Shown: positions 6,187 through 6,278 of the stretch, one piece after another
Layout of the letters: each line of letters begins with the position of its first letter
Numbering within the stretch: position 1 is the first letter of the stretch
Source: a bacterium
GTDB taxonomy: Bacteria > Margulisbacteria > Marinamargulisbacteria > SXXA01
Direction of reading: 5' to 3'
DNA length: 6,278 bases
Assembly: GCA_010027915.1 (NCBI GenBank)
Contig: RGUG01000081.1
Location: 1-6,278, forward strand
Made by a program: the position numbers and the translations under genes
The notes under the pieces: model-generated
Told to the model about the DNA's origin: nothing
The model's database searches: none
Seen by the model: only the letters and a program-made list of their open reading frames with translations

Positions 6187-6278
6187 AAGTCTCCCTTTTC
6201 GGTAAAGGGCAATACCCCGAGTGCGGATAAAATGGCGTGATTGGCTTTGGGAAAGGGAAGGGTGTGCAGGTCATCAAG
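6183..6278 (-). CDS. C-terminal fragment of an unidentified gene upstream of ispE (partial)
   Basis: The frame is open from the right edge for 31 codons and ends in TGA at 6185-6183, overlapping the ispE GTG by four bases. The fragment begins LDDLHTLPFPKANHAILSAL and ends FTEKGDL. The overlap and the ribosome site for ispE inside its last codons show it is the preceding gene of the same operon. I do not recognise it. It lacks the RRK-containing region usual near the end of RsmA, the common neighbour of ispE. The PFPKANHAILSALG stretch faintly recalls the PIPVKxAL segment near the C-terminus of DapA-type aldolases, but this is too weak to name. Confidence 0.7.
   Translation of the reverse strand, partial: LDDLHTLPFPKANHAILSALGVLPFTEKGDL
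6191..6198 (-). promoter_or_regulatory. Ribosome binding site of ispE
   Basis: AAAGGGAG on the minus strand sits four bases before the GTG at 6186, inside the end of the preceding gene. It supports the GTG as the ispE start, since no ATG lies between it and the conserved AKLNIYL motif. Confidence 0.7.

Noticed and set aside
1..6278. Prophage, IS element or CRISPR array in the window
   Set aside because: I see no transposase, integrase or terminase, no long terminal repeats and no spaced direct repeats; only the end of gene B recalls phage proteins.

Overview
This is bacterial chromosomal DNA of middling GC content, gene-dense, with strong use of GGG (Gly) and CCC (Pro) codons and many short G or C runs. 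Two housekeeping pathways are visible: 7-deazaguanine/queuosine synthesis (queE) and the MEP isoprenoid pathway (ispE). Together with secreted proteins carrying ordinary signal peptides, they point to a free-living or at least biosynthetically capable bacterium. I cannot assign a phylum from this sequence.

Layout. On the plus strand are queE (32-688) and, 2 bases later, pepP (691-1980), probably one transcription unit that enters from the left edge. The first ~40 bases may hold the tail of another gene overlapping queE. A 40-bp gap (1981-2020) separates pepP from a convergent minus-strand unit that enters from the right edge. Read in its own direction, that unit is an unidentified gene tail (6278-6183), ispE (6186-5368), and three secreted or exported proteins of unknown function, called here C (5371-4427), B (4430-2907) and A (2905-2021). 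Its junctions are three consecutive 4-base GTGA overlaps and one 1-base gap, which argues for a single co-translated operon. There is no gene-free stretch over 300 bases. I see no tRNA, rRNA, CRISPR, IS element or obvious promoter.

What stands out. The housekeeping genes are easy to identify and keep their catalytic residues, with one exception: the QueE cysteine motif is followed by Asp-Glu where Asp-Thr is usual. The block C-B-A is the part not explained by known families. All three proteins start with a signal peptide, have beta-rich Ser/Thr/Asn/Gly-rich bodies and lack any anchor I recognise. A has a stretch resembling single-copy cadherin-like surface repeats. B ends in a module resembling the C-terminal modules of phage tail or structural proteins, and C ends in a shorter echo of the same pattern. 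A small cell-surface or extracellular assembly co-expressed with ispE is a reasonable but unproven reading. These domain resemblances come from memory of family patterns and no search was run.
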